Notes: generated by a model from the sequence alone, not told the origin. A DNA stretch of 64,000 nucleotides from Polaribacter aestuariivivens (GCF_005885675.1 NZ_VANR01000004.1:62001-126000), one strand, 5' to 3'; positions 52,509 through 62,376 are shown, counted from the stretch's first letter. Translations and numbers: made by a program.

Positions 52509-53068
52509 TGAAAGTTACAGAAACATTTTTAAAAGGTTGTTTTTTAATAGAACCAACTGTTTTTGGAGACAAAAGAGGTAACTTTTTTGAAGTTTTTAAT
52601 AAAAAAATATTTGAAGAAAAAACAGGCATACAAGTAAATTTTGTTCAAGACAATCAATCTATATCACAAAAAGGCGTTTTAAGAGGTTTACATTTACAAA
52701 AAGGCGAACATGCACAAGCCAAATTAGTAAGAGTAATTCAAGGTAAAGTTATAGATGTTGCTGTAGATTTTAGAAAAAATTCACTAACATTTGGTAAACA
52801 TTTCTCAATAGAATTATCTGGAGAAAATAATAAACAATTATTTGTACCAAGAGGATTTTTACATGGTTTCGCCACTTTAGAGGATAATACTATATTTTCT
52901 TATAAGTGCGATAATTATTACAACAAAGAAGCCGAAGATGGCATTATTTATAATGATAAAACTTTGAATATAGATTGGAAGTTGAGTGAAGACGAGATTT
53001 TATTATCTGAAAAAGATAAAAATTTAAAAACAATTGTTGACTTTAAGCTTACCAATGAGCTTAGTTAA
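52508..53068 (+). CDS. rfbC: dTDP-4-dehydrorhamnose 3,5-epimerase
   Basis: A 186-aa cupin-fold epimerase. Motifs: LIEPTVFGDKRGNFFEVFN, the catalytic-histidine segment VLRGLHLQKG, KLVRVIQGKVIDVAVDFR, and PRGFLHGFATLED. It epimerises dTDP-4-keto-6-deoxyglucose to the L-rhamnose precursor. The reductase RmlD that finishes dTDP-L-rhamnose is not encoded in the window, so the end product may be another dTDP-6-deoxysugar or the gene may be elsewhere. Confidence 0.95.
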   Translation: MKVTETFLKGCFLIEPTVFGDKRGNFFEVFNKKIFEEKTGIQVNFVQDNQSISQKGVLRGLHLQKGEHAQAKLVRVIQGKVIDVAVDFRKNSLTFGKHFSIELSGENNKQLFVPRGFLHGFATLEDNTIFSYKCDNYYNKEAEDGIIYNDKTLNIDWKLSEDEILLSEKDKNLKTIVDFKLTNELS

Positions 53069-53100
53069 TATTTTTTAAGTATTTTGAATTAAAATTAATA

Positions 53101-54432
53101 ATGGAACAAGCTTTAATTTATTGTGTGTTTATTTTTGTTGTTCTAGTAGCTCTAAAAAAGTCTACAATAGTGCTTGCTATGCTGTTAAATATAAATTTAT
53201 TTAGAGCTATTCCATATGTTGATTATAAACATCCCTATTATGGGTACTATAATGAAAATGATTTATTATTGGGAGCTATACTTCCTGCAATATGTTTTAT
53301 AATTATTTTGTTAAAAATTTTTTACAAAAAGAATAAGATAAATTACAAGGTTGATATTATTGATGTATTCATGTTGCTTATCAGCTTTACAATGATTTTT
53401 TCTTTAATAATTTCTCCTAATTTCTCAAAATCAATTTATTATACGGGTATATTTTTATTTTTAGGCTGTCCTTTTTATTTTGTAGTAAAATTATTATTTT
53501 CTAATTCTCTTAATATTAAAAAGCAATTTTTCGAATTTGTTTTTGGTTTAATATTTTTTGCTTTCTGTTTTTCTGTAATTAGTTTATACCTTCATAGTAT
53601 TGCAAAATATCCTTACGCAAGAATGACTTTTCCAGGAGTTTTTCCAATACCCTTTTGTTTATTCTTATGTACAGCCTCAATTTTTATTATTACTTATTAT
53701 ATAAAACCTAACTTTAAGAATGCTGTTACAAGAAATGCCAGAATTCTATTTAGTTTACCTGTTTTTGCAATTATTCTTTTTTCAATTATTAAAAGTAATA
53801 CTAGAGGGCCCGTTTTTGCAATGTTCCTAGCATCTATAGTTATTTTGGGGATGTTTTTTAAGATTAAATTGAATATTAAAATTATACTAGCATTTATAGT
53901 TACTTCTTTTGCAGGACTAATTGTTTTAGTAACTGCTTTTGATATTAATAAAATTGCAATGAGATTTATAGATCTTGTGCCAAAAGAAGGTAATTCATTA
54001 AGCCCAAGGATTTTAGCATATGCAGATTCTATTAAGCTACTTGTCCAAAGACCTTGGGGTATTAGTGTTGGAACTTTTGAAGATTTTTACTCAAATCAAT
54101 CAGATAGTGCAGGTAGTTCATATGCACATAATTTGTTTATGGAATTAATTTCAAGCTTTGGAGTAATTGGGTTGTTATTATCACTTTTTATAATTTATAT
54201 ATGTTTGTATGAATATAATTTTATAATTAAGAATCAAAAAAAGATTTTTTCAGATTATCTTTTTTTTACCTCAATAATACTTGTCACTTTTTATTTTTTT
54301 GAAACGCAATTTAGTTTTACTTTAAGTACACATAAAGGATGGTATTTTGCCTTAGCTCTCTATTCTGTTTTTAAATTTAAATTTTTGAAATCTAAAAAAT
54401 TTGAAAATGATAAAAAGGTTAATTATGAATAA
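53101..54432 (+). CDS. O-antigen polymerase/ligase family membrane protein
   Basis: A 443-aa integral membrane protein with about ten hydrophobic segments. The periplasmic-loop signature of the O-antigen ligase/polymerase family appears near residues 295-350: SLSPRILAYADSIKLLVQRPWGISVG, then SSYAHNLFMELISSFGVIG. It would polymerise repeat units (Wzy) or attach glycan to an acceptor; sequence alone does not decide. It lies between rfbC and the flippase gene. A second protein of the family is encoded at 56848. Confidence 0.85.
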   Translation: MEQALIYCVFIFVVLVALKKSTIVLAMLLNINLFRAIPYVDYKHPYYGYYNENDLLLGAILPAICFIIILLKIFYKKNKINYKVDIIDVFMLLISFTMIFSLIISPNFSKSIYYTGIFLFLGCPFYFVVKLLFSNSLNIKKQFFEFVFGLIFFAFCFSVISLYLHSIAKYPYARMTFPGVFPIPFCLFLCTASIFIITYYIKPNFKNAVTRNARILFSLPVFAIILFSIIKSNTRGPVFAMFLASIVILGMFFKIKLNIKIILAFIVTSFAGLIVLVTAFDINKIAMRFIDLVPKEGNSLSPRILAYADSIKLLVQRPWGISVGTFEDFYSNQSDSAGSSYAHNLFMELISSFGVIGLLLSLFIIYICLYEYNFIIKNQKKIFSDYLFFTSIILVTFYFFETQFSFTLSTHKGWYFALALYSVFKFKFLKSKKFENDKKVNYE

Positions 54433-54511
54433 TGGCTTTTAGAATAAAAACTATTTTTCGTCGAATTGAGTTTTTCTTAATTAGTTATACTCTAAAGAAA
54501 TTTTAAGTTAT

Positions 54512-55765
54512 ATGTTAAAAAAACTTCTAAAGAAGAATGATTTTGTAAAAGTTTATCATAACTATTTGTATTTATTGTTAATACAAGGTACAAATTTAGT
54601 TTTACCATTAATTACATTCCCTTACTTGGTAAGAGTATTAGGATCTGAGAAATATGGTTTAGTAATGATAGCTTATTCTCTAATGAAATTCTTCATTATA
54701 ACAGTAGATTTTGGTTTTAATATAAGTGCTACAAGAGAAGTAGCTTTGTTAAAAAATGATATGCAAAAACTATCTAAGTTTTATTGGAATGTATTAATTG
54801 TTAAAAGTTTACTTTTAATATTAACATTTTTAACATTATTCTTATTAACCATCTCTGTAGATAAATTAAAACTAGACCCCCTAATTTACTTGTTAAGTTT
54901 CGGTATTGTATTTGGTCAAAGTATTTTTCCAACTTGGTTTTTTCAGGGAATTGAAAAAATGCAAATTATTACGATAATAAATGTAATTGCAAAGGTGTTT
55001 TTTACCATGACTATATTTTTTATTGTTTTAGGTCCACAAGATTACTATTATGTTCCTATTTTAAATGGAATTGGCTTTATTTTAGCAGGTTTATTAGGTT
55101 TTTTCTATAGTTTAAAGTATGTTAAACTAATATTACCTACATTTCAAGAAATTAAAATTAATATTACCAAAACATTTAGTTTGTTTGTTTCAAATATAGC
55201 AGTAAGTTTATATACTTCTAGTAATACATTAATTTTAGGCTTTTTTATAGGAAATTCAGTTGCTGGAGTATATGCAAGTATGGAAAAATTAATACAGGCT
55301 ATTCAGACAATGTATACACCTATTTATCAAGCATTATTTCCTAATTTATCAACAAAAAACAATAAAGAGATTCAAAAAACTATTGGTAAAATGAAACTTC
55401 CAATTGCACTTTCGGGTTTAATAATCTCTTTTATTATTTTTCTAGGAGCTGAATCAATTTTAAGAATTATTTTTAACGATGATTTAATTACCAGTTACTA
55501 CAAGGTTTTTCAATTAATTGGATTAATGGCATTTTTATCATCTTTAAATATGCTTTATGTTACTTTGTATTTTCCTGCCATTAAAAAATACAAAACTAGA
55601 ATGAAAATACTGGTTTCTGGTGGGTTTTTTAATTTAGTTGTAGCGCTTTCGCTTGTAAAAGCTTATTCTATTTATGGTGTAGCTTCATCTGCAATCTTTA
55701 CAGAACTTTTTATACTGGTTTTTTCACTTTATTTTTATAAAAAAACATTACATGAAAGTATTTAG
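54512..55765 (+). CDS. Oligosaccharide flippase (Wzx-like, MATE/MOP superfamily)
   Basis: A 417-aa protein with about twelve membrane helices. The N-terminus NYLYLLLIQGTNLVLPLITFPYLVRVLGSEKYG is typical of Wzx/RfbX flippases that move lipid-linked repeat units across the inner membrane. The preceding 79-nt gap shows nothing recognisable. It overlaps the next glycosyltransferase gene by 14 nt, so it is part of the same operon. Confidence 0.9.
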   Translation: MLKKLLKKNDFVKVYHNYLYLLLIQGTNLVLPLITFPYLVRVLGSEKYGLVMIAYSLMKFFIITVDFGFNISATREVALLKNDMQKLSKFYWNVLIVKSLLLILTFLTLFLLTISVDKLKLDPLIYLLSFGIVFGQSIFPTWFFQGIEKMQIITIINVIAKVFFTMTIFFIVLGPQDYYYVPILNGIGFILAGLLGFFYSLKYVKLILPTFQEIKINITKTFSLFVSNIAVSLYTSSNTLILGFFIGNSVAGVYASMEKLIQAIQTMYTPIYQALFPNLSTKNNKEIQKTIGKMKLPIALSGLIISFIIFLGAESILRIIFNDDLITSYYKVFQLIGLMAFLSSLNMLYVTLYFPAIKKYKTRMKILVSGGFFNLVVALSLVKAYSIYGVASSAIFTELFILVFSLYFYKKTLHESI

Positions 55766-56834
55766 TAACAAATTGGTTGTCGTTCAAACTGTAATACCAG
55801 ATTACAGGTCAGAGTTTTTTAAAGAAATAAGGCAAAAACTTAAAGAAAACTTTGAATTGTTTGGGGGTAAATATTACTTTGATAAATCTATTAAAAGTGA
55901 TGTTAGCATAGAAAAAAGTGCTGTAAAAAATTACTTCTTATTCAATAGAAAATTACTTTTTCAAATAGGTATTTGGCATTTGCTTTTTAAAAATGTTGTT
56001 TTAGTTCTAGAAATGAATCCAAGAATATTATCTAACTGGATATTTTTAGTAATTAGGAGAATACTTAATAAAGAAACTATTTTGTGGGGACATGCATGGT
56101 CTAAAAATGGAAAGAATAGTAATTCAGAAAGATTAAGAACTTTAATGAAGTTACTAAGTACTAAAATTATAGTATATACCAACAAACAAAAAGATGAATT
56201 GAAGCAAATAATGCCTAAAAAAGTAATTTTAGCGGCTCCAAACTCTTTGGTAAATAGGTCTAAAATGTTAACTAAAACTCCAAATAAGTCTTTAAATTTA
56301 ATTTATGTTGGTAGATTATCAATCCATAAAAAACCATTTTTTTTAGTAAAAGCATTTGTCAACAATATAAATAAATATCCTTTAAACACAAATTTAATTA
56401 TAGTTGGTAAAGGAGTAGAAAGTAAAAAAATTGAGAAATTTATAATAGATAATCAAGTAGAAAATAGAGTTAAATTAATGGGCCATATTTCAGATTATGA
56501 AAAACTAAAAAACTTATACAATAATTCTTTTTTCAGTGTTTCTCCAAGTCTAGCCGGTTTATCAATAACACAGAGTTTTAGTTTTGGAGTTCCTATGATA
56601 ATTTCTAAAGATGAAAAACATGGTCCTGAAATAGAGGCTGTTAAGGAAGAGTCTAACGCTTTGTTTTTTCAAACAGATTCAATACAAAGTTTTAATGAAA
56701 TTTTAACCTCTGCTTTTGAGAAAAAAAATTATTGGATAGAAAAGAGAAGTTCTATTGTAAAATTTTGTAAAAAAAATTATTCAATAGAGGCTATGTCTAA
56801 AATTTTTATAGGTTTAGTTAAATTAAACGATTAG
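55752..56834 (+). CDS. Glycosyltransferase, GT4-like
   Basis: A 360-aa GT-B-fold protein. The N-terminal half is Rossmann-like (KLVVVQTVIPDYRSEFFKEI), and the C-terminal half has the GT4 features LIYVGRLSIHKKPFFLVKAF (near residue 180), VKLMGHISDYEKLKNLYNNSFFSVSPSLAGLSITQSFSFGVP, and an acidic EAV/E-rich motif. It transfers a sugar during assembly of the lipid-linked repeat unit at the cytoplasmic face. Donor and acceptor cannot be predicted. Confidence 0.85.
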   Translation: MKVFSNKLVVVQTVIPDYRSEFFKEIRQKLKENFELFGGKYYFDKSIKSDVSIEKSAVKNYFLFNRKLLFQIGIWHLLFKNVVLVLEMNPRILSNWIFLVIRRILNKETILWGHAWSKNGKNSNSERLRTLMKLLSTKIIVYTNKQKDELKQIMPKKVILAAPNSLVNRSKMLTKTPNKSLNLIYVGRLSIHKKPFFLVKAFVNNINKYPLNTNLIIVGKGVESKKIEKFIIDNQVENRVKLMGHISDYEKLKNLYNNSFFSVSPSLAGLSITQSFSFGVPMIISKDEKHGPEIEAVKEESNALFFQTDSIQSFNEILTSAFEKKNYWIEKRSSIVKFCKKNYSIEAMSKIFIGLVKLND

Positions 56835-56847
56835 AATATTTGGTTAA

Positions 56848-58062
56848 ATGAAGATTATGAATAGTAGTAAATCAATTTACATCGCTTTAATTCAAATAGC
56901 TTTTGGTCTTTTGTTTGGCTTAATGCTTTTTCCTTCTAATGTAAAATCAATAGTTATTATAGTTACCAGTATTTTTGTGTTAATCAATTTCTTTAGTAGT
57001 AAAAATACATTTGATAAAAATTATTTTTTGTCAAACACTTTTTATTTTTTCGTTTTACTATTCACTCTTTTATTTTCAAACAATTTAGATGTAGCCTTTT
57101 TAAAAATACAAACGATGCTCTCTCTTATTGTTTTTCCGTTAATTTTCTCTTTACTTAACAATGAAGCTAAAAAAAGGTTGATAAAATTTAAAATAAATTA
57201 TTTTTGGATATATATTATAAGTGTAGTTGTATATAATACTATACCATTTTTATGGTTTTATAGTGGCATCCCTAATTATTCTTTTTTGGGTATGAGCTAC
57301 CATTTGAAAAATTTTATAATGAATAATATTGGTAAGTATGGAATTCACCCAATATATATGTCTATGCATTGTTGTATTGCAGTTATATTTTCTATAAAAG
57401 TGTTTTTGTTTATAAAGAAAAAATATAAAAAAATCTTACTTTTAATACTAAACTTAATTATTTTCTTTTTTTTATTAATTTATGCAAGAAAAGGGCCTAT
57501 AATAGCCTTAATAATTACACTAATTTTTTTTTCTTACCTAGAATACAGGAAATATTTTAAATATAATTTAATATTAATTTTTGGGTTAATTACGCTTTTT
57601 TCACTAATACCTACAACCAGAAATCGTTTTTTAGAGCTTTCAAAAATGTCGACAACTACGGTAGATGGTTCTTCTTCTTCAAATATTAGATATACTATAT
57701 ATAATAATTCTATCGAATTAATAAAAAATGCACCATTTTTGGGCTATGGGATTGGAGATTATCAGGAAGAACTAAATAAATCTTATCAGAAAAATGCACC
57801 TATTTTGCTTGAAAAAAAGTATAATTCTCATAATCAATACTTAGGTTTCTTGCTTATCGGAGGTGTATTATTACTCGTTTCTTTTCTTAGTTTTTATGGC
57901 AAAAAAATAATACTAGCGTATAAAACTAATAATACTTTATTAATTTCAATTTTGATTTTTTACGGAGTAACAATGTTATTTGAAAATATTTTAGAAAGAG
58001 AAAATGGAGTTATATTTTTTGCTTTGTTTATTAATTTTTTCAGTTTAAAAAAAGCAAAATAA
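56848..58062 (+). CDS. O-antigen polymerase/ligase family membrane protein, second copy
   Basis: A 404-aa membrane protein with about ten hydrophobic segments, one near residue 190 rich in Lys and Ile. The family signature is in the large loop: SSSNIRYTIYNNSIELIKNAPFLGYGIGDYQ, then YNSHNQYLGFLLIGGV (near residues 330-345). With the protein at 53101 it gives two Wzy/WaaL-type proteins: one may be the polymerase, the other a ligase. Very AT-rich codon use and low conservation are normal for this family. Confidence 0.82.
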   Translation: MKIMNSSKSIYIALIQIAFGLLFGLMLFPSNVKSIVIIVTSIFVLINFFSSKNTFDKNYFLSNTFYFFVLLFTLLFSNNLDVAFLKIQTMLSLIVFPLIFSLLNNEAKKRLIKFKINYFWIYIISVVVYNTIPFLWFYSGIPNYSFLGMSYHLKNFIMNNIGKYGIHPIYMSMHCCIAVIFSIKVFLFIKKKYKKILLLILNLIIFFFLLIYARKGPIIALIITLIFFSYLEYRKYFKYNLILIFGLITLFSLIPTTRNRFLELSKMSTTTVDGSSSSNIRYTIYNNSIELIKNAPFLGYGIGDYQEELNKSYQKNAPILLEKKYNSHNQYLGFLLIGGVLLLVSFLSFYGKKIILAYKTNNTLLISILIFYGVTMLFENILERENGVIFFALFINFFSLKKAK

Positions 58063-58064
58063 GA

Positions 58065-59144
58065 ATGACAAAGAAAGTGCTATTTATTGGTCCATTTCCA
58101 AACCCTATTTCTGGAGTTTCCCTAGCTAATGAAGTAGCTTATAATTTACTTTCTCAAAGCAAAAATAATAAGGTTAGTAAGATTGATACTTCATATCCTG
58201 TTTTTCAAGAAGATATAGGCACTTTTTCTTTTAAGAAATTTTTATTCTTCTTAGGACTAAATTTTAAGTTTTATAAAATTTTAAATAATGATGTGATATA
58301 CTTTACTCCTGGTCAAACCTTTTTTGGTATTCTAAAATATGCAGTTTATATCTTAATAGGTTCTTTATTTAAAAAGGAGCTAATAATTCACGTTCACGGT
58401 AATCATTTAAGAACAGAATACTTAAATTTAGAAGGATTCAAGAAAAGAATCTTTCATTATTTGATTTCTAAATGCAACAAAGGGATTGTTTTGTCAGAAT
58501 CTTTAAAAACTAATTTGATACCGTTTCTACCTCAAGAAAAAATTTTTATTCTCCATAATTTTGCTGAAGATTATTTATTTCAAGAAGGTCTAAATGTTGA
58601 TAATTCATTATTAAAAATAACATATTTAAGCAATTTAATGGAAGAAAAAGGTATTTTGTTTTTACTAGATTCACTTTATATTTTAGAAAAACAAAATATT
58701 CCGTATGAGGCTAAAATAGCAGGTAATATTGATGAGTCCTTAAAAAAGAAAATTCATAATAAATTAAGTAAACTAAATAATACTAACTATATAGGAGTAG
58801 TTGAAGGAGATGCCAAAAAAGAGCTTTTACAATGGAGTAATACATTTATCTTACCAACGTTTTATAAAATGGAAGGTCAGCCAATTTCTATTATTGAGGC
58901 TCTAGCAACTAATAATGTAATTATAACCACAAAGCACGCAGGTATTCCAGATATTATTAAAAATGGTTTTAACGGATTTTTGGTAGAGCCTAAAAATGCG
59001 ATTGCTATATTCGAAAAATTAGAATATTTGAGTAATAATTTAAATGAAATTGAAATTTTTGCCCAGAGAAATAGGAAGTATTTTAATACTAACTTTACAA
59101 TTGATAAATTTGGTAGAGAATTAAAAAATATAATCAATGCATAA
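58065..59144 (+). CDS. Glycosyltransferase family 4 protein
   Basis: A 359-aa GT-B enzyme. N-terminal VLFIGPFPNPISGVSLANEVAYNLL; C-terminal features are ITYLSNLMEEKGILFLLDSLYIL, NYIGVVEGDAKKELLQWSNTFILPTFYKMEGQPISIIEALATNNVI (E-x7-E type region near residue 280), and TKHAGIPDIIKNGFNGFLVEP. It is a typical retaining GT4 of capsule or O-antigen loci. The stop overlaps the start of the acetyltransferase gene by 8 nt. Confidence 0.9.
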   Translation: MTKKVLFIGPFPNPISGVSLANEVAYNLLSQSKNNKVSKIDTSYPVFQEDIGTFSFKKFLFFLGLNFKFYKILNNDVIYFTPGQTFFGILKYAVYILIGSLFKKELIIHVHGNHLRTEYLNLEGFKKRIFHYLISKCNKGIVLSESLKTNLIPFLPQEKIFILHNFAEDYLFQEGLNVDNSLLKITYLSNLMEEKGILFLLDSLYILEKQNIPYEAKIAGNIDESLKKKIHNKLSKLNNTNYIGVVEGDAKKELLQWSNTFILPTFYKMEGQPISIIEALATNNVIITTKHAGIPDIIKNGFNGFLVEPKNAIAIFEKLEYLSNNLNEIEIFAQRNRKYFNTNFTIDKFGRELKNIINA

Positions 59145-59682
59145 ACAACAATTAGATAAATTTAAATTACCACAAAATTTTAGAGGTAAAAACGCTTTTG
59201 TTGTGCAACTTTGGTGGTTAGTTCAAAGTTTACTTTTTAACACTTCCCCTCAGTTTTTATATGGTTATAGGAGGTTTTTGTTAAGACTTTTTGGAGCAAA
59301 AGTTGGTGAAAAAGTAATCATTAGACCATCTGTAAAAATTACATATCCTTGGAAAGTATCTATTGGAGATTATTCTTGGATTGGGGATGATGTAACCTTG
59401 TACTCTTTAGGAGAAATTGAAATTGGTAAGAATGTAGTCATTTCCCAAAAATCATATTTATGCACAGGATCTCATGATTTAACTAAATCAGATTTTCCTA
59501 TTTATTCTAAAAAAATAGTAATTCAAGATGAGTGTTGGATAGCTACTGATGTATTTGTTGCTCCAGGTATAACAATAAAAAAAGGAACAGTTGTTGGTGC
59601 AAGGAGCAGTGTATACCATAATCTTTCTTCAAATAAAGTTTTTGTAGGCAATCCTGCAAAAGAAATAAGAGATAGAATTTAG
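59137..59682 (+). CDS. WcaF-like acetyltransferase (left-handed beta-helix)
   Basis: A 181-aa hexapeptide-repeat O-acetyltransferase resembling WcaF of colanic acid synthesis. The N-terminus has a short hydrophobic region (FVVQLWWLVQSLLFNTSPQFLYGYRRFLLRLFG); the hexapeptide repeats run from about residue 60 to 160 (VIIRPSVKITYPWKVSIGD; DVTLYSLGEIEIGKNVVIS; VFVAPGITIKKGTVVGARSSV). The catalytic histidine is in CTGSHDLT. It would acetylate a sugar of the repeat unit. Confidence 0.9.
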   Translation: MHKQQLDKFKLPQNFRGKNAFVVQLWWLVQSLLFNTSPQFLYGYRRFLLRLFGAKVGEKVIIRPSVKITYPWKVSIGDYSWIGDDVTLYSLGEIEIGKNVVISQKSYLCTGSHDLTKSDFPIYSKKIVIQDECWIATDVFVAPGITIKKGTVVGARSSVYHNLSSNKVFVGNPAKEIRDRI

Positions 59683-59737
59683 TTTTTTAATAGGTATTTA
59701 AGAGTTTGATATTAGATTGATTTAATCAAATAATTAG

Positions 59738-59745
59738 TATTTTTG
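59738..59745 (+). promoter_or_regulatory. -7 box for the WcaI-like glycosyltransferase gene
   Basis: TATTTTTG matches TAnnTTTG, 37 nt before the TTG start at 59783, within a 100-nt gap in an otherwise tightly packed operon. It suggests a secondary transcription start. Confidence 0.45.
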
Positions 59746-59782
59746 ATAAAAATTTAAACTATAACAACGGTAGCTACAAATT

Positions 59783-61018
59783 TTGAAGAAAAAAATTACT
59801 ATTATAGGAATAAACTATTTTCCAGAAGATACAGCTATTGGTTTATATACTTCTCAACTTGCAGAATATTTTAATAAAAACAATTTTGAAGTAACTGTGG
59901 TTACTGGATTTCCTTATTACCCTGCATGGAGAATAAATAAAGAATATTTGTCAAAAAAAACTTTTTTTCAAGAATATATAAACGGAATTAAAGTGTTAAG
60001 ATACAAACAATATGTTCCTAAAAAACCTACTTTTTTTAAAAGAATTCTTCATCTTCTAGACTTTTCTTTCGGTACTTTTTTTAATGTTTTAAAAATTAAA
60101 GACACAGATGTTGTTCTTTGTATCGTTCCATTTATAGGAAGTGTGTTTTTAGGTAAAGTTTTATCAAAAATAAAAGGTGCTAAATTGTGGGTCCATATCC
60201 AAGATTTTGAATTTGATGCTGTATCTGATTCTAATATTGTTAAAAACAAAACCAATGAAGGATTTCTTTTTAAAATATTGTTTTGGGTTGAAAGAAAACT
60301 TTTAAAATCGGCAGATTTTATAAGTACTATAAGTTCATCAATGATTATAAAATTAAAGAATAAAACAGGAAATGATTATGAAAATAAAGCGCTTTTACCT
60401 AATTGGGTAGACTCAAATTTTATTAAACCAGAAGAATTTCAAACGCATCAATTTTTATCATCTAATAAATTTAAAATTTTATATTCTGGAAACATAGGTG
60501 AAAAGCAAGATTGGGAATTTTTTATAAAATTTGTAAAAGAATTAGAAAACCAATTAGATATAGAAATAATTGTAGTTGGAAATGGTAGTAAAAGAATTTG
60601 GTTAGAAGAAAAGTTATTAGATTTAGAAAATATTTATTTTTACAGCCCTGTGCAATATTCTGAATTGTCTAATTTATTGTGTAGCGCAGATTTACATATA
60701 TTATTTCAAAAAAATGATGTTATAGATACTGTTATGCCTTCTAAAATTTTAGCAATGATGTCTAGTAAAAAGCCCTCAATTATTACAGGTAATTTACAAT
60801 CTGAAGTAGCTTCTATTATTGAAAAATCAGAAGGGGGTAAATATTTTACATCTGAAAATATTGATGAAGTAGTTGATTTTGTAAACTTACTAAAAAATGA
60901 TACAGTTTTAAAAAATTTATACGGTAAAAATGCAAGAGAGTTTGTCTCTAAAACATATTCTAAAACTAAAATTTTAAGTCAATTTAAAAATACATTTATT
61001 AAGTTAGCACAAAAGTGA
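59783..61018 (+). CDS. Glycosyltransferase, WcaI-like (GT4)
   Basis: A 411-aa GT-B enzyme starting at a TTG (no suitable ATG; the start phrase KKKITIIGINYFPEDTAIGLYTSQLAEYF is the family N-terminus). Later motifs are TVVTGFPYYPAWRINKEY, LWVHIQDFEFDAVSDSNI, KILYSGNIGEKQDWEFFIKF and VMPSKILAMMSSKKPSIITG. WcaI acts in colanic acid assembly; here the sugar is unknown. The stop overlaps the start of the initiating transferase gene (GTGA). Confidence 0.88.
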   Translation: MKKKITIIGINYFPEDTAIGLYTSQLAEYFNKNNFEVTVVTGFPYYPAWRINKEYLSKKTFFQEYINGIKVLRYKQYVPKKPTFFKRILHLLDFSFGTFFNVLKIKDTDVVLCIVPFIGSVFLGKVLSKIKGAKLWVHIQDFEFDAVSDSNIVKNKTNEGFLFKILFWVERKLLKSADFISTISSSMIIKLKNKTGNDYENKALLPNWVDSNFIKPEEFQTHQFLSSNKFKILYSGNIGEKQDWEFFIKFVKELENQLDIEIIVVGNGSKRIWLEEKLLDLENIYFYSPVQYSELSNLLCSADLHILFQKNDVIDTVMPSKILAMMSSKKPSIITGNLQSEVASIIEKSEGGKYFTSENIDEVVDFVNLLKNDTVLKNLYGKNAREFVSKTYSKTKILSQFKNTFIKLAQK

Positions 61019-62376
61019 TAAAAAAAATAAAAAAATACTCTAGTTTAATTAGACCTTTAATCATCTTTTTTGATGTATTAATTGTAAATGCTGTAGTATA
61101 TTATTTTTCTGAAAAATCATCTTTTAATATACAGCTTTCAGCATATTTAACACTGTTTTGGTTACTGATTTCTTACTATACAAAGTTTTATAATGTATAT
61201 AGATATACACACGTTTTAAGACTGTTAACGCTATTAATATCTCAGTTTTTTGTTTTTCTTTTATCTTTTTTTGCTTACTTTACTTTATTTAAAGAGGGTG
61301 AAATTGTAAGTAAACAATCTAATATAGTTTTCTTTTTTATTGTAATAATAACTTTTCTCAAGTTCCTTTTCTTTTTTTTATTAAAGTACTATAGGCAAAG
61401 TGGTAAAAATTATAGAAACGTTGTAGTTTTTGGACAAAGTAAATCTGCTCAAAATGTTGCGGAAATGTTTAACAAACAACAAGGTTTAGGTTATCGTTTT
61501 CAAGGTTTCTTTTCAGATAGAACAAGTAATCTAAAAAATTATAAAGGTACCATCAAAGATGGTTTAGAGTTTATTAAAAAAAATGAAATTGAAGAAGTAT
61601 ATTGTGAAGAAAGCTCAATAACAAGGCAAAAACTTCTTGAGGTAAGAACTTTTTGCAATCAGTATAAAATTAAATTTAGCTTAATACCAGAAACTAAAGC
61701 AATTTATAGCAAGGATTTTATTTTAGAGCATTATGGTACTTTACCTATTTTAAAACCCAAACAATTACCTTTTGAAAGAGTTGAAACTCATTTAATCAAA
61801 AGATCATTTGATATAGTATTTTCATTAATTATATGTGTTCTATTGCTTTCTTGGTTGCTTCCAATATTATGGGTAATTGTGAAATTTAACTCTCGAGGAA
61901 GTTTTTTCTTTAAGCAAAAAAGAGATGGTATCAATGGAAAACAATTTTATTGTTATAAAATTAGATCTATGAAAAAAAATGATTTAGCTGATAGAAAATC
62001 AACAACCAAAAATGACGATAGAATAACTAGTGTTGGGGCTTTTTTAAGAAAAACAAGTTTGGATGAGTTACCTCAGTTTTTTAATGTTTTATTGGGAGAT
62101 ATGAGTATTGTTGGTCCTAGACCTCATATGAATTTTCAAACAAAAAAATATTTGATAGAAATTGATAATTATTTATTAAGAAATTCTGTAAAACCAGGAA
62201 TTACAGGTTTAGCTCAAGTATCTGGTTATAGAGGCGAAGTAAAACAAAAATCTGACATAGAAAATAGAGTGCGTTTAGATGTTTTTTATATAGAAAATTG
62301 GTCTTTTTTTTTAGATTTAAAAATTATAGTACAAACAGTTTTAAGTGTTTTTAAAGGAGAAGAGAAAGCTTATTAA
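61015..62376 (+). CDS. Undecaprenyl-phosphate sugar phosphotransferase (WcaJ/PssY-like initiating enzyme)
   Basis: A 453-aa polyisoprenyl-phosphate hexose-1-phosphate transferase. Four N-terminal membrane helices (to about residue 125), a CoA-binding-like Rossmann region (NVVVFGQSKSAQNVAEMF), a fifth helix (FSLIICVLLLSWLLPILWVIV), then the catalytic domain: FFKQKRDGINGKQFYCYKIRSM, TSLDELPQFFNVLLGDMSIVGPRPHM and KPGITGLAQVSGYRG. It places the first sugar phosphate on undecaprenyl phosphate. The GTG start overlaps the previous stop. Confidence 0.94.
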   Translation: MIKKIKKYSSLIRPLIIFFDVLIVNAVVYYFSEKSSFNIQLSAYLTLFWLLISYYTKFYNVYRYTHVLRLLTLLISQFFVFLLSFFAYFTLFKEGEIVSKQSNIVFFFIVIITFLKFLFFFLLKYYRQSGKNYRNVVVFGQSKSAQNVAEMFNKQQGLGYRFQGFFSDRTSNLKNYKGTIKDGLEFIKKNEIEEVYCEESSITRQKLLEVRTFCNQYKIKFSLIPETKAIYSKDFILEHYGTLPILKPKQLPFERVETHLIKRSFDIVFSLIICVLLLSWLLPILWVIVKFNSRGSFFFKQKRDGINGKQFYCYKIRSMKKNDLADRKSTTKNDDRITSVGAFLRKTSLDELPQFFNVLLGDMSIVGPRPHMNFQTKKYLIEIDNYLLRNSVKPGITGLAQVSGYRGEVKQKSDIENRVRLDVFYIENWSFFLDLKIIVQTVLSVFKGEEKAY

